Assembly: GCA_019419485.1 (NCBI GenBank)
Contig: DXZV01000002.1
Coordinates: forward strand, 27,058-37,029
From: Collinsella sp.
GTDB lineage: Bacteria; Actinomycetota; Coriobacteriia; Coriobacteriales; Coriobacteriaceae
Direction: 5' to 3'
Length of the DNA: 9,972 bases
Shown here: positions 1 through 6,730 of the stretch, in pieces
Layout of the letters: every line of letters begins with the position of its first letter
Position numbering within the stretch: position 1 is the first letter of the stretch
Notes under the pieces: generated by a model
The model's database searches: none
What the model saw: the letters and a program-made list of their open reading frames with translations, nothing else
Told to the model about the DNA's origin: nothing
Translations under genes and position numbers: made by a program

Positions 1-872
1 CCCATTTGTTCTTTAAATACCTGGCCAAGATGGCTTGCTGTCGCAAAGCCGCATCGGCGCGCGACTGTCTGGACCGTTCGCGTGGTGTGTGTCAAAAGTT
101 CGCAAGCACGGTTTACGCGGTATGCGCGCAGATATGCCGCCGGGGTCGTTCCTGTGCAAGCTTCGATAATGCGGTAACACTCTCTTTCGCTTACGCCGGC
201 TGCAGATGCCATCTGGGGCACATCTATAGCGGCTGCATAGTTCGCGCGGATATAGTCCAGGATTGCCTTGAACTGTACGTCGCGGTTGGTCATCCAAGAG
301 GCGCCGTCGGAAGAAAAGAGCGGTTCGGCCTTGGCGTAAATCTGAACCCAGAGCTCTGACAAGCTATTCCGAAGCGCCATCTCGTTCTGCGGCCGTTGAA
401 GGTCGTGGTTAAAGGAACTCTTTAGCAAATCGATAAAGGGCATATCGTCGGGGTTGGTGGGCGACCATTTGAGCACATCGACGCCTCGACATTGCAGTAA
501 AGGATTGATATAGCGCTTTTGAAGGCGTCCCGCGGGATCGCCGAGCATCAACGGCTGAAAGATATGCAACATTTGAATGGCTGGTGCCGAATTGGGTGAT
601 TGCAGCGTGCTGTGCAAAACGCCGCCGTTGATAAAGCCGGCGGACCCTTCCTCAAAGCGTACGTGCTCATGAGCCGCGCGCGTTCGATAGTCAATCGCTC
701 CCTGCTCCATGTAGAAAAGCTCAACTTCGGAATGCCAGTGCCAGGGGACGGAATTGCCCGGATAGCGAGCGAATTCTGCGCGTTCGGCAATATAGGGCCA
801 GTCATCGGCGGTCTCGGGAAACGCTTCCTCGCGTCCTCCGCGGTGCAATTCTATGTGATCCATGTTTCGCAT
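1..872 (-). CDS. AraC-family transcriptional regulator with cupin sensor domain (3' end off window)
   Basis: I translated this frame by hand from an ATG at 872. It is open for 290 codons to the left edge, so the C-terminus is missing. Residues about 25-110 look like the AraC-type cupin: a HWH motif at 45-47, a typical beta-strand pattern, and 'GGVLHS' near 83-88. Residues about 200-290 hold the paired helix-turn-helix: 'DVPQMASAAGVSERECYRII' (217-236) for the first, then 'RTVQTVARRCGFATASHLGQ' (265-284) for the second, which matches the family signature. Only about 5-20 residues should be missing. It is probably a one-component regulator responding to a small molecule, often a carbohydrate, but the ligand and targets are not visible. 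No Shine-Dalgarno lies upstream of ATG 872 or the in-frame ATG at 863; a leaderless start is possible. Family assignment is firm; the specific role is unknown. Confidence 0.88.
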   Translation of the reverse strand, partial: MRNMDHIELHRGGREEAFPETADDWPYIAERAEFARYPGNSVPWHWHSEVELFYMEQGAIDYRTRAAHEHVRFEEGSAGFINGGVLHSTLQSPNSAPAIQMLHIFQPLMLGDPAGRLQKRYINPLLQCRGVDVLKWSPTNPDDMPFIDLLKSSFNHDLQRPQNEMALRNSLSELWVQIYAKAEPLFSSDGASWMTNRDVQFKAILDYIRANYAAAIDVPQMASAAGVSERECYRIIEACTGTTPAAYLRAYRVNRACELLTHTTRTVQTVARRCGFATASHLGQVFKEQM

Positions 873-884
873 GGCATCAGTATA
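872..884 (-). promoter_or_regulatory. candidate -10 element giving a leaderless AraC transcript
   Basis: On the minus strand TATACT lies at 884-879, matching 5 of 6 bases of TATAAT. Seven bases further on is 872, the first base of the AraC start codon, which is the usual distance to a transcription start. There is no good -35 (AGCAAT at 17-bp spacing) and no ribosome binding site before the ATG. Leaderless mRNAs are common in Actinobacteria. This is inference from spacing only. Confidence 0.27.
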
Positions 885-897
885 AAGCGCGATGGGC

Positions 898-1107
898 TTA
901 GATTGCTCTTGCCTGTTCGGGGAACGCCTTGTTTAGAGATGCTTGGAGCTTTTCGAACGATGCTCGCAGGTTGAGGCTCTGATTGGTTGAGCGTTTGGCT
1001 TTTGTGGTGGGGGAGTCGAGGAGGCCGTTTCTCTGTGTCGGGGGGAAGGAGAAAAGGTCTGCATGTTTTAGGGATGACTGCTGTGCTGCGTCATTGAAAG
1101 AATGCAT
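898..1107 (-). CDS. doubtful small hypothetical protein (69 aa)
   Basis: This is a 69-codon frame starting at ATG 1107 with GAGGAGG about 10 nt upstream, a fair ribosome binding site. It ends 25 nt before the AraC start in the same direction. The protein is hydrophilic, with no membrane segment, signal peptide or recognisable domain. It contains 'FSFPPTQRNGLLDSPTTKAK' in the middle and 'FPEQARAI' at the end. Codon use (CTA, AGA, TCA, GCA, AAA) differs from the strongly biased neighbours, so it may be non-coding, part of a dispersed intergenic element, or a decayed gene. The SD is the main argument for it; I do not recognise the family. Confidence 0.3.
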   Translation of the reverse strand: MHSFNDAAQQSSLKHADLFSFPPTQRNGLLDSPTTKAKRSTNQSLNLRASFEKLQASLNKAFPEQARAI

Positions 1108-1109
1108 GC

Positions 1110-1262
1110 TTATGCGGCCTCCTCGATGTCCACCAAAAGGTTGCGCACGGGGTGTGCTGCTAGGTCCCGTGCGTTGGCAGTATTATGCCGCGAGTGCAGA
1201 TAAGAAAGCGCTAAAGAAAGGCTTAATGAGGTTTGACGTTGCGATGAAACCGCAGGTAAAAG
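1110..1262 (-). other. start-less 50-codon open frame just upstream of the 69-aa ORF; possible gene remnant
   Basis: Between an in-frame TAG at 1265-1263 and a TAA at 1112-1110 the minus strand is open for 50 codons with no ATG or usable GTG/TTG near its beginning. The C-terminal part reads like a folded protein: 'HNTANARDLAAHPVRNLL' followed by 'VDIEEAA'. Its stop lies two bases before the ATG of the 69-aa ORF, whose Shine-Dalgarno is inside this frame. It could be the 3' remnant of a gene, a piece of a dispersed element, or chance. The rest of the gap, 1263-1362, holds nothing I can name apart from a 4-bp GAGT/ACTC hairpin near 1268-1278. Confidence 0.2.
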
Positions 1263-1362
1263 CTATCGAGTAACACTCTTGAAAGGTTTTGGGCTTAAGG
1301 GTTTTCTAAGGTTTGTGGCGCGGATGTGGCTTGCCTGTGTGGGGCGTGTGGACGGCTCGTTC

Positions 1363-2337
1363 CTAGCGCTGCGGTGCGGCGGCGCGTACTTGTTCGATGA
1401 CCTTTTCCATCGTGGCGTCGATGCGGTCCTTTTTGAGTTCGCATTCCCAGATGGTTATGGGCGTCCAGCCCATTTGAGTGAGTGCTGCCACGGCAGCGCG
1501 GTCGCGCTCGACGTTGCGACGGAACTTTGCCTCCCAAAACTCAACGTTGCGCTTGGGCTGGCTAGGGTTGCACTTGGGGCAGCGGTGCCAAAAGCAGCCG
1601 TTGACGAAGATGGCGATCTTGCGTCCGGGAAAGGCGATGTCGGGCTTTCCGGGCACCTTCCATTCCAAGCGATAACCCGTAAGGCCTGCTGCCCGCAGGC
1701 GCTGGCGAACGAGCAGCTCGGGCTTGGTATTGGCGCGCTTGTTGCCCTTCATGGACTTTTTGATAGCGGCGCGACGGCGGACCAGTTCGCGCTCGTCAGC
1801 GGAGAGGTCCGAGGTATCGATGCCGTCCAGCAGGCCGGGCTTCGGACGCTTTTTGCTGCGGCGCTTAGGTGCACGCTTGGGTTTGTCGGCTGTGTTGGGC
1901 GCGGCGTCATCGGCAGAGCTTGTCTCAAGCCGGTCTTCCTTCAGCTCAATCAGCGCATCGATAAGCCCCTTGTCGGCGGGCATCCATTCAACCGTGGCAA
2001 GCGAGGTGCGCGGAATCCAGCGGATATCGAGCTGACGGTCGTGCTTCTGGGGCTCATCGGATTCATCGGCGAGCGAGCAGTAGTAGCACTCCATGGAGAG
2101 ATGAAAATCGGGGTAGTCGTACTCAACGGTATAGAAATCGCGCAGGTTGGTGACTTTTACCTGCAACTCTTCCATAAGCTCGCGGCGTACGGCGTCCTCG
2201 GGCGTCTCGCCGCGCATGAGCTTGCCACCTGGGAACTCCCAAAGTCCCTGCATGTCGCCATAGCCGCGCTGCACGGCAAGCAGCTCGTCAGATCCTTCCT
2301 TGCGAATGATCCCAGCGGCAACATGAACAGTCTTCAA
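1363..2337 (-). CDS. fused MutT-like Nudix hydrolase and Vsr-type mismatch endonuclease
   Basis: A 324-residue protein. I chose the TTG start at 2337 because GAGAGAGG sits about 7 nt upstream and residue 2 onward ('KTVHVAAGII') is the first MutT strand; the frame stays open further upstream but only as antisense to the ABC gene. Residues 1-130 are a Nudix domain: 'LWEFPGGK' at 32-39 and a Nudix box at 38-60 with G38, E44, R52, E53, E56 and E57. The usual Gly is Gln59. Residues 140-185 form a Lys/Arg-rich, probably flexible linker. Residues about 190-318 are a Vsr fold: 'PGKPDIAF' (229-236) with the metal-binding Asp233, 'GCFWHRCPKC' (247-256), 'VERDR' (276-280) and 'WEC' (297-299). C248, H251, C253/C256 and C299 fit the structural zinc site. 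MutT enzymes cleanse oxidised dGTP; Vsr nicks at T:G mismatches. Both domains look intact. No Dcm-type methylase is in view. Confidence 0.88.
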   Translation of the reverse strand: MKTVHVAAGIIRKEGSDELLAVQRGYGDMQGLWEFPGGKLMRGETPEDAVRRELMEELQVKVTNLRDFYTVEYDYPDFHLSMECYYCSLADESDEPQKHDRQLDIRWIPRTSLATVEWMPADKGLIDALIELKEDRLETSSADDAAPNTADKPKRAPKRRSKKRPKPGLLDGIDTSDLSADERELVRRRAAIKKSMKGNKRANTKPELLVRQRLRAAGLTGYRLEWKVPGKPDIAFPGRKIAIFVNGCFWHRCPKCNPSQPKRNVEFWEAKFRRNVERDRAAVAALTQMGWTPITIWECELKKDRIDATMEKVIEQVRAAAPQR

Positions 2338-2369
2338 TAGGAGCCCTCTCTCAACATCAACACGTGGCA

Positions 2370-2381
2370 GGGTAGCTACCC
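2370..2381. promoter_or_regulatory. perfect 12-bp palindrome in divergent control region (possible operator)
   Basis: GGGTAGCTACCC is a perfect 12-bp palindrome in the 148-bp gap between the Nudix-Vsr gene (minus) and the ABC ATPase (plus). It lies 33 bp from the Nudix-Vsr start, so it could be an operator for that gene. It has no gap between half-sites. No known regulator is assigned. Confidence 0.3.
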
Positions 2382-2386
2382 GTACC

Positions 2387-2400
2387 TTACACAACGGTAA
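2387..2400 (+). promoter_or_regulatory. BceR-like operator box upstream of the ABC exporter
   Basis: TTACA-CAAC-GGTAA matches the published BceR-type consensus TNACA-N4-TGTAA at every fixed base but one. It also lies inside a 6-bp inverted repeat, CCTTAC/GTAAGG (2385-2402). It sits 86 bp before the ATPase start, a suitable distance for an activator site; a weak -10-like TATAGA is at 2448-2453. BceR-family response regulators activate BceAB-type transporter operons on antimicrobial-peptide stress. Binding is inferred from motif and position. Confidence 0.4.
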
Positions 2401-2485
2401 GGCAAGCGTAAGCCATATCGATGGTAGCCGACTCGTCTTCTTGCGACTATAGATGCCGTAGACTAATTGCAAGAAAGGACTCGGT

Positions 2486-3271
2486 ATGCAAACCACGCAA
2501 ACGGCGACCCCGGTACTGGAGGTCGCGCATCTCGAAAAGGTATATGGAGCACTGGGCAACGTGACCCGCGCGCTCAACGATGTCAGCTTTACCGTCAACC
2601 GCGGCGAATTCGTCGGCATCATGGGCGCCTCGGGCTCGGGCAAGTCGACGTTGCTCAACTGCGTCTCGACCATCGATAGCGCCACGAGCGGCACCATCCG
2701 CATCAACGGCCAGGACGTGACGCGCATGAAGCAGGCCAAGCTCTCGCAGTTCCGCCGCGAGGAGCTCGGCTTTATCTTCCAGGACTCCAACTTGCTCGAT
2801 ACGCTCACGGCGCGCGAGAACATCGCCCTGCCGCTCACCATCGCCCGCACAAACTCGGCAGAGATCTCGACCCGCGTGCAGGATGTGGCCGCGCGCCTGT
2901 CCATCAGTCAGGTGCTCGACAAGTATCCCTACCAAATGTCGGGCGGCCAGCAGCAGCGCGTTGCCGCGGCTCGCGCGCTCGTCACCGACCCCACCATGAT
3001 CATGGCCGACGAGCCCACCGGCGCCCTCGATTCCAAGAGCGCTCGCCTGCTGCTCGAGAGCCTGGAGGCCCTTAACCGCCGCCTGCGCGCCACGGTGCTC
3101 ATGGTCACGCACGACAGCTTTGCCGCCAGCTACACGAGCCGTGTGCTGTTTATTCGCGACGGCAAGATCTTCACCGAGCTGCGCCGCGGCGACACCGACC
3201 GCCGAGAGTTCTTCGACCGCATTATGGAGGTCGTTGCCATGATGGGCGGTGAGGGCTCCGATGCTCTGTAA
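2486..3271 (+). CDS. BceA-type ABC transporter ATP-binding protein
   Basis: A 261-aa cytoplasmic ATPase of the MacB/LolD/BceA group. All nucleotide-binding motifs are present: Walker A GASGSGKST at 47-55, Q-loop Gln99 in 'FIFQD', signature 'MSGGQQQR' at 151-158, Walker B 'MIMADE' at 171-176, D-loop 'GALD' at 179-182 and H-loop His209 in 'MVTHD'. The ATG at 2486 is supported by AAAGGA 6 nt upstream. Its end overlaps the permease start by 11 bp, which implies translational coupling and a two-gene operon. The pair most resembles BceAB exporters, which remove or expel peptide antibiotics such as bacitracin and lantibiotics from the envelope. The substrate cannot be read from the sequence. A BceR-like box upstream suggests induction by a two-component system encoded elsewhere. 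Confidence 0.93.
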   Translation: MQTTQTATPVLEVAHLEKVYGALGNVTRALNDVSFTVNRGEFVGIMGASGSGKSTLLNCVSTIDSATSGTIRINGQDVTRMKQAKLSQFRREELGFIFQDSNLLDTLTARENIALPLTIARTNSAEISTRVQDVAARLSISQVLDKYPYQMSGGQQQRVAAARALVTDPTMIMADEPTGALDSKSARLLLESLEALNRRLRATVLMVTHDSFAASYTSRVLFIRDGKIFTELRRGDTDRREFFDRIMEVVAMMGGEGSDAL

Positions 3272-5462
3272 ACTCGCTTGGGGTAACGTCCGCCGCGCCG
3301 GCCGCGATTACCTCGTCTACCTTTTGACGCTCACCTTGGGCGTCACCGTTTTCTATGCCTTTAATACCGTCTCGATGCAGGTCGACATTGCCGGAATCGA
3401 TGAAGAGGGCTTGGCGCAGGTTATGGGCAGCATGCTCGGCTACCTGACGTACTTTTTGGCCGGTGTGATGGCCTTTTTGATGGTGTACGCCAATAACTTC
3501 ATCATGAAACGCCGCAAAAAGGAGTTTGGCCTGTACCAGGTGCTCGGCATGGGGCGCGGGCGCGTCGCCACGATCATGGCGCTCGAGACCGTGATAGTAT
3601 CGGTCGTGGCCTTTGTCGCCGGCATTGTGCTGGGCGTGGGGCTCTCCCAGCTCATGACGTTCTTTACGGCTTCGCTCTTTAAGACACAGATCGCCAATTT
3701 CCACTTCTTTTTCTCGGTGCATGCGTTCAACCTGACCCTTGCCTGCATGCTCGTGATGTTTGTGCTCACGCTGCTGCTGAACCTTCGCGCCGTGCGCCGT
3801 ACCAAGCTCATCGAGCTTATGGGTGCCGAGCGTCGCAACGAGAGCATCAAGACACGCAACCCCTGGATCGCGATTGCCATCTTTGCCGTGGGCGTGGTGC
3901 TGGTGGGCGTGGCCTATTACCGTCTGCTACGTGATGGGTTCCCGCTAACCGCGACGGACAGCAAGCTGCAAGAGGCCATGAGCCAGTTTGGCATTACGAC
4001 CGCTATGGTTACAGTGGGCACCTTTGCGCTGTTCTGGGGACTCTCGGGCATGCTTATCAAGCTGTTGCAGAGCCTGCGCAGCGTGTATTGGCGCGGCCTC
4101 AATATGTTTACCGTGCGTCAGCTTTCGGCCAAGGTCAATACGGTGTGCTTTTCGATGGGCGTTATCGCGATGATCCTGTTTCTGGCCATTACCTCGGTGA
4201 CCTGCGGCATGTCGATCGCCAACGTGATGAACGAAAACCTCGAGCGCTATAACCCTGTTGACGTGTCTCAGACGTATGTCTATTACACGCCCGAAACGCT
4301 CGATTACTACAAGGAGTATGTCAATCCGTCTGAGGCCGATCGCATGGTGCTGGCCGATGCAACGGTCGATTTGTACGCTGCATGGCATGGCGAGCGCAAG
4401 TCGGCGGACAACAACGACGAGACCGGCAAGAAGGTCAATATCGCCGATGTTGCCGGTGAGTATGTGCAGATCGATTCGTATCTGAGCTACCCGCTTGGCG
4501 GCTCGGGCCCCTCGGTGGTGGCGGGTGAGATGTGCAAGGCCATGGGCGAAAAGCTTCCCAAGGCGCTCGAGGGAAGCAACGCCGATGCGATGGGTCTGTT
4601 TGTGACGCCGGCGAGCCAGTACAACAAACTGCGCCAGATGATGGGCGAGGAGCCGGTGAGCATTGGCCGCGACCAGTATCTGCTCACGTGTGATATGGGC
4701 GGCGAGTTGGTCGACATGTACACCAAGTATATGGCCGGCGGCCATGCCCTTACCTTGGGCGGGCATACGCTCAAGCCCGCAACCGATAAGTCGGACGAAG
4801 ATACGGCGGCCATCGCCAACTCGGCGATGGGCAGTAATCCGGGTACCGTCGTCGTTGCCGACGAGCTGTTGTCCCAGCTTAACCTGCAGCCGTATGCCAG
4901 TAATTTGCTCGTTAACTACAAGCAGGGGATGGATGTGACCAAGGCAGACGAGAGCATTAAATACACCATGCTCGACAATCTGCTCGTTGACGGCAAGAAG
5001 CCGGGGTCGTGGGGAGTCTTCATGACACGCTCCGAGATCTATACGCAGGCGGCGCAGATGAACGGCATGATTAGCTACCTAGCCATCTACATCGGCTTTG
5101 TGCTGGTCGTTGCGTGCGCGGCAATTCTATCGATCCAGCAGCTCTCCAACGTGGCGGATGGCAGCCGCAGCTATCGCGTGCTGGCGCAGATCGGCTGTGA
5201 CGACCGCCAGATTCGCCATTCGGTGATGGCGCAGCAAGCGGTGTTCTTCCTGTTCCCGCTGGCAGTGGGTCTGGCGCACTCCTTTGTGGCGCTCAAGGTG
5301 ATCATCGAGCTGGTGAGCACGTTTGGCAACATGAGCATCGGCGGTACCGTGGGCCTCACCTGTGCGATCTTCCTGGCGGCCTATGGTGGTTACTTCCTGG
5401 TGACCTACCTCATGAGCACCGGCATGGTACAAGCTGCCATCGCCACCCGCTACAGCGAGTAA
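3261..5462 (+). CDS. BceB-type ABC transporter permease (FtsX-like)
   Basis: A 733-aa membrane protein read from ATG 3261, preceded by GGTGAGGG about 6 nt upstream; a GTG at 3249 in the same frame would add four residues but has a poorer context. I see ten hydrophobic segments in the BceB arrangement: one near residues 17-37, three more before about residue 180, two after a loop, and a seventh near 295-323. A large hydrophilic domain of about 280 residues (324-602) follows, then three C-terminal helices starting at 603. That outer domain is the ligand-sensing part in BceB-type permeases. FtsX-like segments flank it, and 'KRRKKEFGLYQVLGMGRGRV' near residues 77-97 is the typical cytoplasmic coupling segment after helix 2. 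It should pair with the ATPase just upstream in peptide-antibiotic resistance or sensing. No histidine kinase or response regulator follows it. Confidence 0.9.
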   Translation: MLCKLAWGNVRRAGRDYLVYLLTLTLGVTVFYAFNTVSMQVDIAGIDEEGLAQVMGSMLGYLTYFLAGVMAFLMVYANNFIMKRRKKEFGLYQVLGMGRGRVATIMALETVIVSVVAFVAGIVLGVGLSQLMTFFTASLFKTQIANFHFFFSVHAFNLTLACMLVMFVLTLLLNLRAVRRTKLIELMGAERRNESIKTRNPWIAIAIFAVGVVLVGVAYYRLLRDGFPLTATDSKLQEAMSQFGITTAMVTVGTFALFWGLSGMLIKLLQSLRSVYWRGLNMFTVRQLSAKVNTVCFSMGVIAMILFLAITSVTCGMSIANVMNENLERYNPVDVSQTYVYYTPETLDYYKEYVNPSEADRMVLADATVDLYAAWHGERKSADNNDETGKKVNIADVAGEYVQIDSYLSYPLGGSGPSVVAGEMCKAMGEKLPKALEGSNADAMGLFVTPASQYNKLRQMMGEEPVSIGRDQYLLTCDMGGELVDMYTKYMAGGHALTLGGHTLKPATDKSDEDTAAIANSAMGSNPGTVVVADELLSQLNLQPYASNLLVNYKQGMDVTKADESIKYTMLDNLLVDGKKPGSWGVFMTRSEIYTQAAQMNGMISYLAIYIGFVLVVACAAILSIQQLSNVADGSRSYRVLAQIGCDDRQIRHSVMAQQAVFFLFPLAVGLAHSFVALKVIIELVSTFGNMSIGGTVGLTCAIFLAAYGGYFLVTYLMSTGMVQAAIATRYSE

Positions 5463-5509
5463 CTCACCCAGTTTGGAATTATCGTAGGTTGAGCATAAGT
5501 CGGCGAAAA

Positions 5510-5602
5510 CGCCCCTAGGCGAGCAAGGTGACGTGAAAGAGGAGGGAAGCGTACTTTTGGTACGCGACCGACGATTGAACGTCAGATTGCCGCCTAGGGG
5601 CG
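5510..5602. repeat. 93-nt imperfect palindrome with apical hairpin (REP-like or terminator element)
   Basis: The outer arms CGCCCCTAGGCG (5510-5521) and CGCCTAGGGGCG (5591-5602) pair perfectly over 12 bp. The next arms (5523-5534 and 5579-5590) pair at 10 of 12 positions after a one-base bulge. Inside an internal loop sits a 6-bp hairpin, GCGTAC/GTACGC (5549-5554 and 5560-5565), with a TTTTG loop. It lies between convergent genes, where repeat elements and bidirectional terminators are common. No transposase is linked. Whether copies exist elsewhere in the genome cannot be seen here. Confidence 0.6.
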
Positions 5603-5618
5603 CTTGCAGCGTCGAGCT

Positions 5619-5646
5619 GTTATGCGGTTTGGTAAAACCGCATAAC
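5619..5646. terminator. bidirectional terminator-like hairpin between permease and LuxR genes
   Basis: GTTATGCGGTTT (5619-5630) and AAACCGCATAAC (5635-5646) form a perfect 12-bp stem with the 4-nt loop GGTA. On the plus strand it is followed by TTTATCGTTT, a modest T-rich tail. On the minus strand it lies directly after the LuxR stop codon at 5648. Position and symmetry suit termination of both convergent transcripts. Confidence 0.65.
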
Positions 5647-5647
5647 T

Positions 5648-6613
5648 TTATCGTTTCCAAAAGTGAAGGATCAACGTCGTGCGGTTTTGCTGCTCGGTTT
5701 TGACCAGGATGTTGTGGATGTGGGTCTTGACGGTGCCCACGGCAAGGAAGAGCTCGTCGGCGATCTCTTGGTTCGATTTGCCCAGCACAACCAGGCGCAT
5801 GACTTCGGTCTCGCGGTTGGAGAGCTTGTAGGCGTTGCGGTAGAAGGGCATCTGCTCTTCGATGTGTCGATCAAGATCGCTGACGTTCTTTTCCTCGGGT
5901 GCCTCCTGCATGCGAATCGAAAGCACGTGATAGGCGTAGATGATCAGCAGAATCGCAAAGTAGCATGCAAAGATGTTCTCGCTAAAGTTGCGCTCGGATA
6001 AGTATAGCTGCAGCCAGGAGGGTGCCAGGCTCATGGGAACAACAAGGATGTTGTAGAAATCCTCGGCAACGATGCACCCGACCAGAATGGCGCCGATAAT
6101 GAGGTGCTTTCGTTGATTGTTGACGCGCGCCTTAAGCTCGACCTGTGTGCTTTTATGCGCCGTCCAAAAGATATAGAGCCCCACAAATACAAGGAATGCC
6201 TGACGCATCGTGTAGTAGAGCCATTGATGCATAGGGCCGTAGGGGACAGCGACAATGATCAGCAGCTCGCTCAGGAAGAACGTTGCGACGGGAATAACAA
6301 ACTGCTTTTTAGAATGCTTATCGAGCAGGTCCATGGCAATCAGCCAAATAAAAGCCTGTGAAGCGGTCGCCACAAGGGTCCGCATTACAGGCATGGTAAT
6401 TGAGTAATAGTCACTGGCCGGAAAACTCTGGTTTTGCAACGTGTATTCAAAAAAGAAGATCTCGGTCATCTCGATGGCATAGCAAATAAAAACGCCGCTG
6501 CCATAGATAAAGAATCGGCGACGGGACGAGGCATAGGCGGCAAGCGAAAGCACTGCCGTCACAATACAGATCACGAGTATCGCTAGGGTATAGAAGAACA
6601 TCAGAGTGTTCAT
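5648..6613 (-). CDS. seven-helix membrane LuxR-type regulator, likely agmatine-responsive (AguR-like)
   Basis: A 321-aa protein from ATG 6613, with GGTGA 4 nt upstream. The first ~240 residues hold seven hydrophobic segments, near 3-28, 34-55, 76-97, 104-126, 131-153, 169-192 and 214-236. A short cytoplasmic linker (237-261) leads to a complete LuxR helix-turn-helix at 262-321: 'LSNRETEVMRLVVLGKSNQE' then 'GTVKTHIHNIL'. No receiver domain is present, so it is a one-component membrane-bound regulator. The same plan, seven helices plus LuxR, is known for AguR of Lactococcus lactis, which senses agmatine and activates aguBDAC. Here the gene is divergent from an operon of the same content, so control of that operon is a good inference. 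Related membrane LuxR proteins of other function are numerous in Coriobacteriia, so the ligand is unproven. Confidence 0.87.
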   Translation of the reverse strand: MNTLMFFYTLAILVICIVTAVLSLAAYASSRRRFFIYGSGVFICYAIEMTEIFFFEYTLQNQSFPASDYYSITMPVMRTLVATASQAFIWLIAMDLLDKHSKKQFVIPVATFFLSELLIIVAVPYGPMHQWLYYTMRQAFLVFVGLYIFWTAHKSTQVELKARVNNQRKHLIIGAILVGCIVAEDFYNILVVPMSLAPSWLQLYLSERNFSENIFACYFAILLIIYAYHVLSIRMQEAPEEKNVSDLDRHIEEQMPFYRNAYKLSNRETEVMRLVVLGKSNQEIADELFLAVGTVKTHIHNILVKTEQQNRTTLILHFWKR

Positions 6614-6730
6614 CTGTCACCGTCCCATCTCATTTAATCTATGGCAAAGCCCTGTATGCCTTGTGGGGTATAGACGTCTCAACCCTTCGTTTCATTGCGG
6701 ATTAGGCGCCGAGATACAGCATAGCCGTAT

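Noticed and set aside
13..805. Two minus-strand frames (94 and 85 codons) over the AraC gene
   Set aside because: They are out of frame with the continuous 290-codon AraC reading frame that runs off the left edge.
1279..2340. 353-codon plus-strand frame opposite the Nudix-Vsr gene
   Set aside because: It is the antisense of a clear two-domain protein, has no recognisable motif, and arises from high-GC codon structure.
2338..2904. Upstream extension of the Nudix-Vsr frame to 2904
   Set aside because: It runs antisense through the ABC ATPase gene. The Nudix fold begins right after the TTG at 2337, which has a ribosome binding site.
3945..4766. 273-codon minus-strand frame inside the permease gene
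   Set aside because: It is His/Arg-rich shadow sequence with no domain, opposite a well-supported permease.
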